A stretch of 64,000 nucleotides of DNA from Aneurinibacillus soli (GCF_002355375.1 NZ_AP017312.1:532001-596000); one strand, 5' to 3'; positions 36,411 to 49,510 are shown, counted from the stretch's first letter. The notes: a model not told the origin generated them from the letters alone. Numbers and translations are program-made.

Positions 36411-39212
36411 ATGATGGGAAACCGCATACGCAGGGTTATAGGGCTCGTGTTCGCACTGACCATGATTATGGCCCTGCAGTTGCCGTCTGTCGGACAGGCT
36501 GCCGACATGTCATTGCAGAAGCTTTCAGAGTCCATTATTGGGGAAGGCACGGTTCTGCAGAAGTATAAGCTGGTCAGTGGGGGGAGAAGCTCGATTGTTT
36601 ATGTGACACGAGCAGACCTGAACAATCAATATGTGAAGGTGGGTCCAGTTTACGGCACGAATGGACAGGTGACGGTAAGGCAGAATGTTAAGAAGATGGC
36701 CGATGAAAAAGGAGCCATTGCGGCAATTAACGCCGATTTTTTCCGTATGGATCGCAAAGGTGCGCCGTTTGGCATCGTACTCGATGAAGGTAAGCTCGTA
36801 TCGTCCATGGGAAAAATCAATAGCTGGTATTCATTCGGACTTTTGAGTGATAAAACAGCGATTATGTCGCATCTGGGCTTTACGGGAACGGTGCAGGCTC
36901 AGGATGGAACAACCGGCGTCATTCAAGGTGTGAATAAGGAAGAATACAATCCGACGAATGACAAAAGTCATTTGGACAAAATCAATTTGTATACACGTGA
37001 TTTCGGTCCAACAAGTCTAGGTGCCATTAAAGGATATGACGATGCTGTCGAAATCCTGGTCGTTGATGATATGGTCAAAGATATGCGTGTGGGTAACCCG
37101 ACAGGTTATACCATCCCGACAGGTGGCTATGTGTTGTGGGGACACGGCGCAGGCAAGCAGTATTTGATGCAGCATTTCCAGGTGGGGGACCCGGTAACGG
37201 TAACGCTTCAGACGACGACCGATATTCCGCTTGATGGCCGGACGCTGACAAGCGCAGTAGGGGGGCATGTCGTACTTGTAAAGAACGGGCAGGCTCTTAC
37301 GAATATTCCATCTGATTACATTAGTGGCTACCAGCCGCGCAGTGCATTTGGCATCTCACAGGATGGTAAAACTGTGTACATGGTAGCGGTAGAAGGGTCA
37401 TCTGCTAGTAAAGGGATAACACTTGATGAGATGGCCCAGCTGTTAAAGCAGCTTGGTGCATACAATGCGGCGAACTTTGACGGCGGTGGTTCTACTACCA
37501 TGGTAGCGCGTCAACTCGGCAATACACAGACAACATTGTTGAACACGCCGAAGGGTGGAAGTATGCGTGCCGTGCCGACAGGCCTGGCTATTTTTAATAC
37601 AGCACCTGCGGGTGAATTCTCTAACTTTTTCTTTACGAATGATACAAAGACTGTAATGGGCAAAGCAACACCGATTACAGTGAAAGCGTATGATACACAC
37701 TATCAGCCATTTGCACTTGATCCGTCGCTTATGACATGGACCGCTAATCCGGCAGATGGTACGTTCACCAAAAACGTATTTACACCGAAGCGAAGTGGCT
37801 CCATTGTGATTACCGGACAGTACGGCAATGTAAAGAAAAACCTCACACTTACAGTAGCATCGCTTGATGTTGCAGACATGATCGTATCTCCGGGTTCTCT
37901 CGGATTGCGCCCGAATGATCAGGCGAATGTAACCGTAACACTGAAGGCGAAGAATGGGCAGACCTATACGGCTTCCCCGGATATGGTGAAGCTGTCACTT
38001 ACTCCGGGTCTTGGGGTTGTGAATGGACTGACTGTTACAGCGGGAAGTGAGAACAAATCCGGTGAACTGGTTGTGACCTATAAAAATATCGTACGTAAAA
38101 TTCCAGTAACAGTTGGTACAACATGGTCGCTCTGGAGCCATCTTGATACGACAACAGGGTTAACGTATACGGCAGTTCCGGCTGCGGTTAGTGCGGATGG
38201 TTCGTTCCGCCTCTCAACAGAAGGAGAACCGGCGCAGTCAGGCAAATCGTTGCGTCTCGATTACAATCTAACAAATTCTTCGAACATTGATATGCGGTTT
38301 GCATATGGACGCTTTGCTCCGACTATTGCGCTACCGGGTAAACCGTTAGGGATGAAAATCTGGGTAAAAGGCGACGCTAGCAATCACTGGCTTCGTGCGG
38401 AAGTACAAGATGCGAACGGCAAGATTTACTATGTAGATCTGGCGAAGCCAGTGAACTGGAGTGACTGGAAAGAGGTAGAAGGGCGCTTCCCAACAGGTAT
38501 GGCGTATCCGGTTTCCCTTCGCAGTCTGTATATTGTAGATGAAGAAGATTCTACACTCGAACCAAAAGGCACCCTGTACTTCGATGATCTCTCGCTTGAG
38601 CAGCCAGGTGGTGGTAGTTCGGTAGGTGTGACACCACCGCCACCGCCACCGGCTCCATCCGTGGGTGGTTTTACAGACATTGCAGGACACTGGGCACAAG
38701 ATACATTGCTTGCCATGTATAACAAAGGCATCGTAAGCGGGGTGACACAGACAACGATGGGCCCTGAACTTCCGGTGACGCGCGGACAGTTCGTAACATT
38801 CATGGATCGAGCGTTTGGCTGGACCAAAACGGGAGAAGCACAGGCTGCATCGTTTACAGATAAGATTCCTGCCTATGCAAAGTCATCCGTCAATGCAGCA
38901 GTAGCGAAAAAAATCGTAACGGGATTCCCGGATGGAACATTTCAGGCTGACAAACCGATCAGCCGTGCTGAGATGGCTGTTATTATGCACAACGCGCTAA
39001 AGCAGGGATATGGCAAATCAGACGGTACGGCGAAGGAGAAAGCAGCCTACAAAGATGAAGATGCAGTCCCTTCCTATGCGAAAGAAAGCGTACGTATTCT
39101 ATCAGAGCTCGGCTACTTGAGCGGGGGAGATGATGGAAGGTTCGGACCTACTCGTACAGCAACGCGGGCGGAAGCGCTTGTCGTGATCAAACGCTTGCTT
39201 GACAATATGTAA
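36411..39212 (+). CDS. Secreted phosphodiester glycosidase with three C-terminal SLH domains
   Basis: 933 residues. A signal peptide (about residues 1-31, ending VGQA) is followed by an NAGPA-type phosphodiester glycosidase domain (about 65-390; AAINADFFRMDRKGAPFGIVLDEG and YNAANFDGGGSTTMVA are typical). Next come Ig-like/invasin-type repeats and a carbohydrate-binding-like module (about 570-730), a Pro-rich linker, and three SLH repeats near 752, 813 and 877. It is expected on the cell surface, held by pyruvylated secondary wall polymer. GAGGAGAAAG precedes ATG 36411. Family members cleave GlcNAc-1-phosphodiester or related sugar phosphodiesters, possibly in wall polymer turnover; the substrate here is unknown. 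Confidence 0.85.
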   Translation: MMGNRIRRVIGLVFALTMIMALQLPSVGQAADMSLQKLSESIIGEGTVLQKYKLVSGGRSSIVYVTRADLNNQYVKVGPVYGTNGQVTVRQNVKKMADEKGAIAAINADFFRMDRKGAPFGIVLDEGKLVSSMGKINSWYSFGLLSDKTAIMSHLGFTGTVQAQDGTTGVIQGVNKEEYNPTNDKSHLDKINLYTRDFGPTSLGAIKGYDDAVEILVVDDMVKDMRVGNPTGYTIPTGGYVLWGHGAGKQYLMQHFQVGDPVTVTLQTTTDIPLDGRTLTSAVGGHVVLVKNGQALTNIPSDYISGYQPRSAFGISQDGKTVYMVAVEGSSASKGITLDEMAQLLKQLGAYNAANFDGGGSTTMVARQLGNTQTTLLNTPKGGSMRAVPTGLAIFNTAPAGEFSNFFFTNDTKTVMGKATPITVKAYDTHYQPFALDPSLMTWTANPADGTFTKNVFTPKRSGSIVITGQYGNVKKNLTLTVASLDVADMIVSPGSLGLRPNDQANVTVTLKAKNGQTYTASPDMVKLSLTPGLGVVNGLTVTAGSENKSGELVVTYKNIVRKIPVTVGTTWSLWSHLDTTTGLTYTAVPAAVSADGSFRLSTEGEPAQSGKSLRLDYNLTNSSNIDMRFAYGRFAPTIALPGKPLGMKIWVKGDASNHWLRAEVQDANGKIYYVDLAKPVNWSDWKEVEGRFPTGMAYPVSLRSLYIVDEEDSTLEPKGTLYFDDLSLEQPGGGSSVGVTPPPPPPAPSVGGFTDIAGHWAQDTLLAMYNKGIVSGVTQTTMGPELPVTRGQFVTFMDRAFGWTKTGEAQAASFTDKIPAYAKSSVNAAVAKKIVTGFPDGTFQADKPISRAEMAVIMHNALKQGYGKSDGTAKEKAAYKDEDAVPSYAKESVRILSELGYLSGGDDGRFGPTRTATRAEALVVIKRLLDNM

Positions 39213-39312
39213 TTATCATTAAATTCTGGAAGTTGAGCAGGAATCATATCTTCAAATCTCGAATATAGTAACCGTATTTCCACTATAAAGATGAGGGAGA
39301 GGGAACCATAAC

Positions 39313-40500
39313 ATGAATAATCGTGATGTTGTCATTGTTAGTGCAGTGCGTACGCCGATTGGAAGCTTTATGGGGTCATTGAGCAGTATTCCGGCAGCGG
39401 AATTAGGGGCAATTGCAATTAAAGAAGCGTTGAAACGTGCAGGCGTGTCAGGCGATCAAGTAGATGAAGTGATTATGGGGAATATCCTGCAGGCGGGTAC
39501 AGGTCAGGGTCCGGCTCGCCAGGCAGCAATTAAGGCGGGTCTACCGCAAGAAGTACCGTCTATGGCGATTAACAAGCTGTGCGGCTCAGGTCTCAAAGCG
39601 GTTCATCTCGCTGCACAGGCGATTTCAAATGGCGATGCTGAAGTTGTCGTAGCGGGCGGGATGGAGAACATGAGTATGGCACCGTATCTGATGCCCAAAG
39701 CGCGTACAGGCTACCGGATGGGTGATCAGAAGGTTCTTGACAGCATGCTGACCGATGGACTGATCTGTGCGTTTAACGAATATCATATGGGAATTACAGC
39801 CGAAAATATTGCAGAGCAGTACGGACTAACGCGTGCTGAGCAAGATGAATTTTCTGCATGGAGCCAACAAAAAGTAGAAGCAGCTACTCAAGAAAACCGA
39901 TTCAGTGAAGAGATTGTTCCGGTTGAAATTCCACAGCGCAAGGGAGATCCACTTGTAGTAGATAAAGATGAATTCCCGCGTGCGGGTATAACAGCCGAGC
40001 AACTTGGTAAGCTGAAACCTGCATTCAAGAAAGAGGGAACCGTAACAGCAGGTAATGCATCCGGCATTAATGATGGGGCGGCTGCCATTGTACTGATGAG
40101 CCGTGAACGTGCAGACCAGCTTGGTATCAAACCACTGGCGGTTGTTCGTGCCAATGCAAGTGCAGGGGTAGATCCGGCTATCATGGGGATTGGTCCGGTT
40201 CCGGCTACGAAGAAAGCGCTGGAGAAAGCGGGCCTGTCTATCGAAGACATCGATCTGGTAGAAGCGAACGAAGCATTCGCGGCACAGTCGCTGGCGGTAG
40301 GCCGTGACCTGAACATTCCGCGTGAGAAGCTGAATGTAAATGGGGGCGCGATTTCACTTGGTCACCCGATCGGTGCGAGCGGTGCGCGCATTCTGGTTAC
40401 GTTGCTGCATGAGATGAAACGTCGTGAACTCCGCTATGGTCTGGCTACGCTTTGCATCGGTGGCGGGCAGGGTGTGTCGACGATCGTCGAAATGGAATAA
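39313..40500 (+). CDS. thl: Acetyl-CoA acetyltransferase (thiolase)
   Basis: Condenses two acetyl-CoA to acetoacetyl-CoA or runs the degradative direction. 395 residues. The acyl-enzyme Cys is C90 in [10 protein letters not shown], with H351 in [12 protein letters not shown] and C381 in [10 protein letters not shown] completing the active site. The start follows a GAGGGAGAGGG tract. It lies alone, between the SLH protein and the atp operon. Together with hbd and the dehydrogenases at the window start it could feed a C4 acyl-CoA route, though the genes are far apart. Confidence 0.95.
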   Translation: MNNRDVVIVSAVRTPIGSFMGSLSSIPAAELGAIAIKEALKRAGVSGDQVDEVIMGNILQAGTGQGPARQAAIKAGLPQEVPSMAINKLCGSGLKAVHLAAQAISNGDAEVVVAGGMENMSMAPYLMPKARTGYRMGDQKVLDSMLTDGLICAFNEYHMGITAENIAEQYGLTRAEQDEFSAWSQQKVEAATQENRFSEEIVPVEIPQRKGDPLVVDKDEFPRAGITAEQLGKLKPAFKKEGTVTAGNASGINDGAAAIVLMSRERADQLGIKPLAVVRANASAGVDPAIMGIGPVPATKKALEKAGLSIEDIDLVEANEAFAAQSLAVGRDLNIPREKLNVNGGAISLGHPIGASGARILVTLLHEMKRRELRYGLATLCIGGGQGVSTIVEME

Positions 40501-40566
40501 TATACCTGATTACAAGATGTGAAGTGCATGGTTTTGTCGAAAAAGTGACAAACAGGTTGCAACTTG

Positions 40567-40595
40567 TTGACAAACGTAGATAGCTTAAGTACTAT
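40567..40595 (+). promoter_or_regulatory. atp operon promoter
   Basis: Perfect TTGACA (40567-40572), a 17-base spacer and TACTAT (40590-40595). The transcript would start near 40602, inside the 5' arm of the terminator below, leaving a leader of about 130 bases. Between 40501 and 40566 nothing else was recognised. Confidence 0.7.
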
Positions 40596-40651
40596 GGTTA
40601 GGGACAACGTATACCGTATGCAAAAAGGGCGTTGTTTCTAACCACTTTTTT
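40596..40651 (+). terminator. thl terminator overlapping the atp start site
   Basis: GGTTAGGGACAACG (40596-40609) pairs with CGTTGTTTCTAACC (40630-40643), 14 bp with two G-U pairs, then AC and TTTTTT. Transcripts arriving from thl carry the whole stem; transcripts starting at about 40602 lack the outer half and should escape termination more easily. Confidence 0.65.
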
Positions 40652-40658
40652 GAAGGAA

Positions 40659-40686
40659 TTCGACAGTTTGTGTCAAATTTTTTTTT
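40659..40686 (+). terminator. Weak terminator-like hairpin in the atp leader
   Basis: TTCGACA (40659-40665) and TGTCAAA (40671-40677), one mismatch, loop GTTTG, followed by nine T residues. It lies after the atp promoter and before atpZ, so it could act as an attenuator. Confidence 0.5.
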
Positions 40687-40733
40687 GGGAAAAATGGGCA
40701 TGTGAAAGCAAAAAGGATGGGAGGGACCTTGTT

Positions 40734-40952
40734 TTGAAACAGGATCAGAACCGACCGTTACGGGCTTTTGCATTAGTAGGAACAATAGGGGTAGAAATGG
40801 CTACCTCTGTTATTTTTGGTTTTTGGGCTGGAAGTGCGATCGATAGGTGGTTAAAAACCGAACCGTGGTTCATGTTGATTGGATTATTGTTCGGATTAGC
40901 ACTTGGTGTTTACGGTCTGTATCTTCTGGTTAAACAGTTCTTTGGAGAATGA
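40734..40952 (+). CDS. atpZ: AtpZ/AtpI-type small membrane protein
   Basis: 72 residues from TTG 40734, about eight bases after GGGAGGGA; the upstream frame to 40632 runs through the leader hairpins and is not coding. Two membrane helices: ALVGTIGVEMATSVIFGFWAG and WFMLIGLLFGLALGVYGLYLLV. The GVEM...G.W.G..ID motif is typical of the AtpZ family that precedes atpI in many Bacillales and assists F-type ATPase assembly or Mg/Ca handling. The stop is 1 bp from the atpI start. Confidence 0.78.
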   Translation: MKQDQNRPLRAFALVGTIGVEMATSVIFGFWAGSAIDRWLKTEPWFMLIGLLFGLALGVYGLYLLVKQFFGE

Positions 40953-40953
40953 T

Positions 40954-41334
40954 ATGGAACAATTTTCTTTGTCAATGCGCACCATAGCGAGGTACATATT
41001 TCTGTTGTTCTCCATGGTTGTGGTTTGCTGGTTGTTTATGCCGCAACGTGTATTTTTCCAAGGATTGCTGCTTGGGATATTTGTCAGCATGTGTAACGGC
41101 TTTATTCTGTATGTAAAGACAGTGCAAGCAAGCGAAGTCGCCCTTAATACGGGGCGGCGCATGCGAGGTTTGGGCATGCTGCCAAGATTTTTGCTGACCG
41201 GGTTTGCTGTATATGTTTCATTCCGGCTACCTCATTTATTTTCCTTCTACGGCGTAGTGGCGGGTCTTCCCACTGTTCCGATCCTGACGTTGCTTGTCAC
41301 GATTTACTATTATATATCTACTAAACAAAAATAA
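40954..41334 (+). CDS. atpI: ATP synthase protein I
   Basis: Assembly factor linked to c-ring formation. 126 residues, four predicted membrane helices, with little sequence conservation as is normal for AtpI. ATG 40954 starts right after the atpZ stop and GGAG lies within the end of atpZ, so translation is coupled. Position ahead of atpB supports the call. Confidence 0.82.
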   Translation: MEQFSLSMRTIARYIFLLFSMVVVCWLFMPQRVFFQGLLLGIFVSMCNGFILYVKTVQASEVALNTGRRMRGLGMLPRFLLTGFAVYVSFRLPHLFSFYGVVAGLPTVPILTLLVTIYYYISTKQK

Positions 41335-41364
41335 CGTGTATGCGAAAGGGGTGAATGAGAAAAG

Positions 41365-42156
41365 ATGGAACATTATTCTCCGACGTTTAAGGCATTAGGA
41401 ATGACATTTGACATTCCGGTTATGCTCATGTCTGTTTTAGCTTCAATCCTTGTACTTATCCTTGTTACAATTAGTACAAGAAACATGACCACGGGTGTAC
41501 CGCGGGGCATGCAAAATTTCTTTGAATGGGTTATCGACTTCGTTCGCGGAATCGCCGGCCAATTCATGGATGCGAAAACGGGTACAAAATTTGTTACACT
41601 TGGCATCACACTGTTCTTGTACATCTTCATTAGTAACCAGATGGGTGTTCTGGCGAACTTCAACGTTACGTATACAGAACCGAATCCTTCTCTTGGCATT
41701 ACCCAGGAAGTCATCAACCAACATGGCCATGCGGTTACACATGATGGACATACAGTGAAAGAAGTGACGGTTTCCTGGTTCAAGTCACCAACAGCATCTC
41801 CGAGTGTGACATTCGGTCTTGCCTTGATGGTGCTGCTGTACGCACACTACCTTGGCATCAAGAAAAGCCCGGGTAAATACGTCAAGCACTGGTTTGAGCC
41901 AAGTCCGGCTATGTTTATCCTGCACGTGATGGAAGAGTTTATCATCAAACCATTAACGCTTCCGCTTCGTCTATTCGGTAACATTTTTGCCGGTGAAGTC
42001 CTGATTGCTTTCCTTCTGGCGGGCTCTGCTGCCGCTGTGAGTATTCCGCTTGTGATCTGGCTGGGTTACTCTGTATTCGTAGGCTCGATTCAGGCGTATA
42101 TCTTTACGACATTAACACTGGTTTACATCTCGCAAAAAGTTGTGGATGACCACTAA
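41365..42156 (+). CDS. atpB: ATP synthase F0 subunit a
   Basis: Proton half-channels of F0. 263 residues, hydrophobic. The essential Arg is in LTLPLRLFGNIFAGEVL. An insertion rich in His and Thr (GHAVTHDGHTVKEVTV) lies in the extracytoplasmic loop. AAAGGGGTGAATGAG precedes ATG 41365. Confidence 0.96.
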   Translation: MEHYSPTFKALGMTFDIPVMLMSVLASILVLILVTISTRNMTTGVPRGMQNFFEWVIDFVRGIAGQFMDAKTGTKFVTLGITLFLYIFISNQMGVLANFNVTYTEPNPSLGITQEVINQHGHAVTHDGHTVKEVTVSWFKSPTASPSVTFGLALMVLLYAHYLGIKKSPGKYVKHWFEPSPAMFILHVMEEFIIKPLTLPLRLFGNIFAGEVLIAFLLAGSAAAVSIPLVIWLGYSVFVGSIQAYIFTTLTLVYISQKVVDDH

Positions 42157-42183
42157 AGTGTAGCTTTTCGCGTTGTAAAATAG

Positions 42184-42450
<267 letters not shown>

Positions 42451-42564
42451 TAGTCAGGCATAACGTTTTAAAACACATGATTTTATTAGGCGGGGGCCGT
42501 TATCCTTCGCCTTCCTTTTGTACTTAAAGTGAATTCTCCTGCTACAGGAAAGGAGTGACGGACT

Positions 42565-43050
42565 GTGGATATCCAACTCGGTACATTGCTATTTCAAGTA
42601 GTAATGTTTCTGATTCTGTTGGCGCTTGTTTCTAAGTTTGCAATGAAACCGGCTATGTCGATTTTGCAAAAGCGCCAGGAACATATTGAAGGAAAAATCG
42701 CAGCTGCTGAGAAAGCGAATGCGGAAGCATCGTCTTTACTCGACCAGCAACGCGCTGAACTGAAAAAAGTGCGTGAAGATGCACAAAGTATTCTTGACCG
42801 TGCGAAGAAACAATCCGATGTGGAAGCTCAAGAAATCGTGGTAGCTGCACAGGAACGTGCAGAGCGCCTGGTTGAAGAAGCGAAGCTCGAAATCAACCGT
42901 GAAAAAGAGAAGGCCATCGCATCTGTTCGTGATCAGGTAGCTGGACTGTCTGTACTGCTTGCTTCTAAGATTATTGAGAAAGAAATGTCTCAATCAGAAC
43001 AGCAGGATACAATTGAGCAGTTCATGAGACAGGTGGGCGGTCAAGTATGA
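42565..43050 (+). CDS. atpF: ATP synthase F0 subunit b
   Basis: Peripheral stalk. 161 residues: an N-terminal membrane helix (TLLFQVVMFLILLALVSKFA) and a long charged coiled coil with many Ala, Glu and Lys. GTG 42565 follows AAAGGAGTGACGG. It overlaps atpH by 4 bp (ATGA). The 114-bp gap from atpE holds a small GGCG/CGCC hairpin near 42490-42513 but no T-tract. Confidence 0.95.
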   Translation: MDIQLGTLLFQVVMFLILLALVSKFAMKPAMSILQKRQEHIEGKIAAAEKANAEASSLLDQQRAELKKVREDAQSILDRAKKQSDVEAQEIVVAAQERAERLVEEAKLEINREKEKAIASVRDQVAGLSVLLASKIIEKEMSQSEQQDTIEQFMRQVGGQV

Positions 43051-43586
43051 GTGCTGTTGCGAAGCGCTATGCCCGTGCTCTGTTTGAAGTAGCGAGTGAA
43101 AATCAAACGATTGACACGACGGAAACGGAACTGAATCAAATCACGGATATCATCGCTCAGGATGCAGAGTTCAGAGCTATTCTGACACATCCAAAAATCA
43201 CGGCAGCTGAAAAAACTGACATGCTCAACACACTGTTTGCAGGCAAAGTATCTGAGACTACACTTATATTCTTAGGCCTGGTAATCAATCGTGGGCGTGA
43301 AGAAAGCTTCAGTGATATTGCACAGAATTTTACGGAACTTGCCAACGAAGTGCGCGGCTATGCTGACGCTATCGTAACAACGGCAAAATCGTTAACAGAA
43401 GAAGAGGCGCAAGCAATTGCTGCCCAGTTCGGCGCCAAGCTGAACAAAAAGCTGCGTGTAACGACCAAAGTTGATCCTTCGATCATTGGAGGCATGATGG
43501 TTCGTATCGGTGACCGTATGTACGATGGCAGCATCAAAGGCAAACTGTCCCGTTTTACACAGCAGATTAAGCAAGCCCAAGTATGA
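43047..43586 (+). CDS. atpH: ATP synthase F1 subunit delta
   Basis: Connects the F1 head to the b stalk. 179 residues with the MSAVAKRYARALFEVA N-terminus and the C-terminal VDPSIIGGMMVRIGDRMYDGSIKGKL motif. Translationally coupled to atpF by ATGA overlap. Confidence 0.95.
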   Translation: MSAVAKRYARALFEVASENQTIDTTETELNQITDIIAQDAEFRAILTHPKITAAEKTDMLNTLFAGKVSETTLIFLGLVINRGREESFSDIAQNFTELANEVRGYADAIVTTAKSLTEEEAQAIAAQFGAKLNKKLRVTTKVDPSIIGGMMVRIGDRMYDGSIKGKLSRFTQQIKQAQV

Positions 43587-43589
43587 TAG

Positions 43590-45119
<1,530 letters not shown>

Positions 45120-45172
45120 TCGTTGCGTGTCATACGAGTTTGATCAGATACAAAAAAAGGTGGTGAACATAA

Positions 45173-46033
45173 GTGGCCGGAGGACTTCGTGAAATAAAAG
45201 GGCGTATCAAAAGCGTCCAGAATACACGTCAAATCACGAAAGCGATGAAGATGGTTGCAGCTGCGAAACTGCGTCGTGCGCAGGAGCGCGCTGAGGCATC
45301 TCGTCCGTACGCAGACAAAATGCGTGAGGTCGTTATGAGCATCGCTGCCGGCACATCGGGCGCGAAGCACCCGATGCTGCAAAGCCGTCCTGTCAAAAAG
45401 ACAGGCTATGTCGTGATTACGTCTGACCGCGGTCTCGCGGGCGGATACAACGGAAACGTGCTCCGCATGGTTTCCCGGACGATTGATGAGCGTCATACGA
45501 GCAAGGACGAATATACAATTATTGTGCTGGGTCGTAGAGGACGAGACTTCTTTAAGAAGCGCAATTACTCGGTGATTGAAGAGGTTGTGAACCTGTCTGA
45601 TTCACCGACATTCGCTGACATTAAGAATGTCACGCGCAAAGCAGTACAGCTGTTTGCGGATGAGCAGATTGATCAATTGTATCTTGTATACAACAAATTC
45701 ATCAGCGCGATCCAGCAAGAGCCGACTGAAGTGCAACTTCTTCCACTTAGTGGTATCGAAAAAGTAGAAGGAACACCAACGTACGATTTCGAACCATCTG
45801 CGGATGAAGTGCTTGCCGACCTGTTGCCGAAATATGCAGAAACGCTTATTTTCAGTGCGCTGCTTGATGCGAAAGCAAGTGAGCAGGGTGCCCGGATGAC
45901 AGCGATGGGCAGTGCAACGGATAATGCGTCAGATATGATTGACCGCCTGACACTGTTCTACAACCGTGCCCGCCAGGCAGCGATTACGCAAGAGATTGCG
46001 GAGATCGTCGGCGGAGCCAACGCGCTCGAATAG
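45173..46033 (+). CDS. atpG: ATP synthase F1 subunit gamma
   Basis: Rotor shaft. 286 residues with the N-terminal helix [28 protein letters not shown] family pattern, [13 protein letters not shown], and the C-terminal [23 protein letters not shown] 45173 follows AAAGGTGGTG. Confidence 0.96.
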   Translation: MAGGLREIKGRIKSVQNTRQITKAMKMVAAAKLRRAQERAEASRPYADKMREVVMSIAAGTSGAKHPMLQSRPVKKTGYVVITSDRGLAGGYNGNVLRMVSRTIDERHTSKDEYTIIVLGRRGRDFFKKRNYSVIEEVVNLSDSPTFADIKNVTRKAVQLFADEQIDQLYLVYNKFISAIQQEPTEVQLLPLSGIEKVEGTPTYDFEPSADEVLADLLPKYAETLIFSALLDAKASEQGARMTAMGSATDNASDMIDRLTLFYNRARQAAITQEIAEIVGGANALE

Positions 46034-46046
46034 GTCGAAGCGTTAG

Positions 46047-47462
<1,416 letters not shown>

Positions 47463-47493
47463 TTCAACCCTGACGAAGGGGAGGGTTTCGTAG

Positions 47494-47898
47494 ATGAATA
47501 CAATTGCAGTCGAAATCGTTACTCCAGAACGGGTTGTCTACCGCGGAGATGCACGCATCGTCGTAGCCAGAGGTATGGAAGGGGATCTAGGCGTGCTGCC
47601 TAATCACATTCCGACGGTTACACCGTTGAAGATTGCTCCGGTTCTGGTGAAGAAGCATGAAGGTGCAGACGATATTATTGCTGTAAGCGGTGGGATGATG
47701 GAAGTTCGTAAAGATAAAATTACGATTCTTGCTGAATCTGCTGAACTAGCGGATGAAATTGACGTAAATCGTGCAACAGCTGCAAAAGAGCGAGCAGAAC
47801 GCCGTCTTGCTGAAAGTGGCCGTGATAATGTTGATTTTAAACGCGCTCAGTCGTCGCTTCAACGTGCAATGAACCGTCTAAACATTGTAGGTAAATAG
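47494..47898 (+). CDS. atpC: ATP synthase F1 subunit epsilon
   Basis: Central-stalk regulatory subunit. 134 residues: an N-terminal beta-sandwich (VEIVTPERVVYRGDARIVVARGMEGDLGVLPNH) and a C-terminal helical pair rich in Ala, Glu and Arg. Last gene of the operon, followed by a strong terminator. Confidence 0.96.
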   Translation: MNTIAVEIVTPERVVYRGDARIVVARGMEGDLGVLPNHIPTVTPLKIAPVLVKKHEGADDIIAVSGGMMEVRKDKITILAESAELADEIDVNRATAAKERAERRLAESGRDNVDFKRAQSSLQRAMNRLNIVGK

Positions 47899-47902
47899 GT
47901 AA

Positions 47903-47945
47903 AAAAGCCCCCGTTGTGATTAAAACACAGCGGGGGCTTTTTTCA
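47903..47945 (+). terminator. atp operon terminator
   Basis: AAGCCCCCGTTGTG pairs with CACAGCGGGGGCTT around ATTAAAA, then TTTT. It can act in both directions, also serving the convergent phosphatase gene. Confidence 0.9.
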
Positions 47946-47977
47946 TGAATTATTTTCCTTCCTATCAAAAAGATTGC

Positions 47978-48466
47978 CTAATCTGTGATATAATGGACAC
48001 GAATAATATGGTCCAGTAAGCCTATGCAGGAGCGATGAATGATTGCGTATGTTTCCAGAAAAGCATCATCCCCTTTGGCCCACGGATCAGGCACATCTCC
48101 GGGTTCTTCCGGATCGAATTCACGTAGCAGATGAATGTTTCCGCTTGTAGTACCTAATTTGCAGATATTGCTGTGATTAGAGCTATCCATAGCAATTATA
48201 TAATCCCATCGGGTCAAATCTTCCCCTGTAAACTGTCTGGCATACTGTCCATCCAGTGACACGCCGTGCTTTGCTGCTGCCCGTATGGAACCAAGGTCCG
48301 GTCGTTCACCGGTATGGTAGCTTGCAGTACCTGCTGAATCAATATGAAAGTACTCAGACAGCCCTCTTTTCTCTACAAGATGTCGAAATATACCTTCTCC
48401 AAGAGGGGAACGGCATATGTTTCCAAGACAAACAAAAACGATATGAATTTTTTTAGTTTTTGACAT
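47978..48466 (-). CDS. Low-molecular-weight protein-tyrosine phosphatase
   Basis: 162 residues. The P-loop CLGNICRSP (C13, R19) and the general acid in the DPW motif (VPDPWAKGD) are intact. The CLGNICR loop with Ile rather than Thr points to tyrosine/classical LMW-PTP type (YfkJ-like), distinct from the arginine-specific YwlE at 29003. Transcribed against the flanking operons. GGGTGT-type RBS is weak; a minus-strand -10 TATAGT lies about 35 bp upstream. Confidence 0.88.
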   Translation of the reverse strand: MSKTKKIHIVFVCLGNICRSPLGEGIFRHLVEKRGLSEYFHIDSAGTASYHTGERPDLGSIRAAAKHGVSLDGQYARQFTGEDLTRWDYIIAMDSSNHSNICKLGTTSGNIHLLREFDPEEPGDVPDPWAKGDDAFLETYAIIHRSCIGLLDHIIRVHYITD

Positions 48467-48534
48467 GAATTCACACCCTTTCTGATAGGAAAATTACTAT
48501 ACAAATGTACCATATGATCAGCTAATTCCTCTAT

Positions 48535-48563
48535 TAGACAGTAAAAGATGCATTTGGTATAAT
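48535..48563 (+). promoter_or_regulatory. nuo operon promoter
   Basis: TAGACA (48535-48540), a 17-base spacer and perfect TATAAT (48558-48563), about 70 bp before nuoA. Confidence 0.6.
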
Positions 48564-48632
48564 TGTATGGAATTTTCATATACACATTTTTGTAACTTGA
48601 TTTTTTATTAATTTTAGGGTAGGGGGAAGGTT

Positions 48633-49001
48633 ATGGCAACGTTATATTCAAACAACTATCTGATTGTTGTCATTTTTCTCTTCTTAGGCATCATTCTGCC
48701 CGTGGTAGCGATTACATTGGCACGACTTCTAGCGCCAAGTAACCCCACTGAGGAGAAAAGAAAGACGTACGAAAGCGGGGTCGATCCGATCGGTTCCAGC
48801 TGGGTTCAATTTAACGTCAAATACTACATTTTCGCTTTGCTTTTTGTTGTGTTTGACGTTGAGACTGTCTTCTTATATCCATGGGCAGTAGCCTTTGACA
48901 GTCTTGGGCTTTTTGCACTTGTTGAAATGATGATCTTTATTTTCCTGCTTGTCATTGGTTTAGTTTATGCCTGGAAAAAGAAGGTGTTGGAATGGAACTG
49001 A
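48633..49001 (+). CDS. nuoA: NADH-quinone oxidoreductase subunit A
   Basis: Membrane subunit of complex I, 122 residues, three helices, with the [32 protein letters not shown] signature of the quinone-site region. AGGGGGAAGG precedes ATG 48633. Its end overlaps nuoB by 10 bp. Confidence 0.95.
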   Translation: MATLYSNNYLIVVIFLFLGIILPVVAITLARLLAPSNPTEEKRKTYESGVDPIGSSWVQFNVKYYIFALLFVVFDVETVFLYPWAVAFDSLGLFALVEMMIFIFLLVIGLVYAWKKKVLEWN

Positions 49002-49510
49002 ATTTAGAGGGCATCACCTTAGAAGAACGAAAAGAGTTAGAACGCAACGTTGTATTTAGTACATTTGAACAGCTCAAAGCATGGGCACGAAGCAACTCGA
49101 TCTGGCCGCTTACATTCGGCCTTGCTTGTTGTGCAATCGAAATGATGGGAACAGGGGGTGCGAACTGGGATACGGACCGATTTGGCGTATTCTATCGTGC
49201 TTCGCCGCGTCAGTCTGACTGTATGATTGTATCGGGCACAGTAACGAAGAAGATGGCCCCACTTGTACGCCGTTTGTATGATCAGATGGCAGAGCCGAAG
49301 TGGGTTATTGCCATGGGGTCCTGTGCAACAGCCGGGGGACCGTATGTGAACTCATATGCGGTTGTCAAAGGCGTGGATCAGATTATTCCGGTCGATGTTT
49401 ATATTCCGGGATGTCCACCAAGTCCGCCTGCTTTAATTTATGGGATTAACAAGCTACAGGAAAAAATTCGTTATGAAGCGAAGACCGGGAAGAAGGTGAC
49501 CGGTGAATGA
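48992..49510 (+). CDS. nuoB: NADH-quinone oxidoreductase subunit B
   Basis: Carries the terminal 4Fe-4S cluster N2. 172 residues. Cluster ligands are the tandem cysteines C46-C47 in LACCAIEM, the Cys of MGSCATAGG and the Cys of [10 protein letters not shown]. Ends in a 4-bp overlap with nuoC. Confidence 0.96.
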   Translation: MELNLEGITLEERKELERNVVFSTFEQLKAWARSNSIWPLTFGLACCAIEMMGTGGANWDTDRFGVFYRASPRQSDCMIVSGTVTKKMAPLVRRLYDQMAEPKWVIAMGSCATAGGPYVNSYAVVKGVDQIIPVDVYIPGCPPSPPALIYGINKLQEKIRYEAKTGKKVTGE

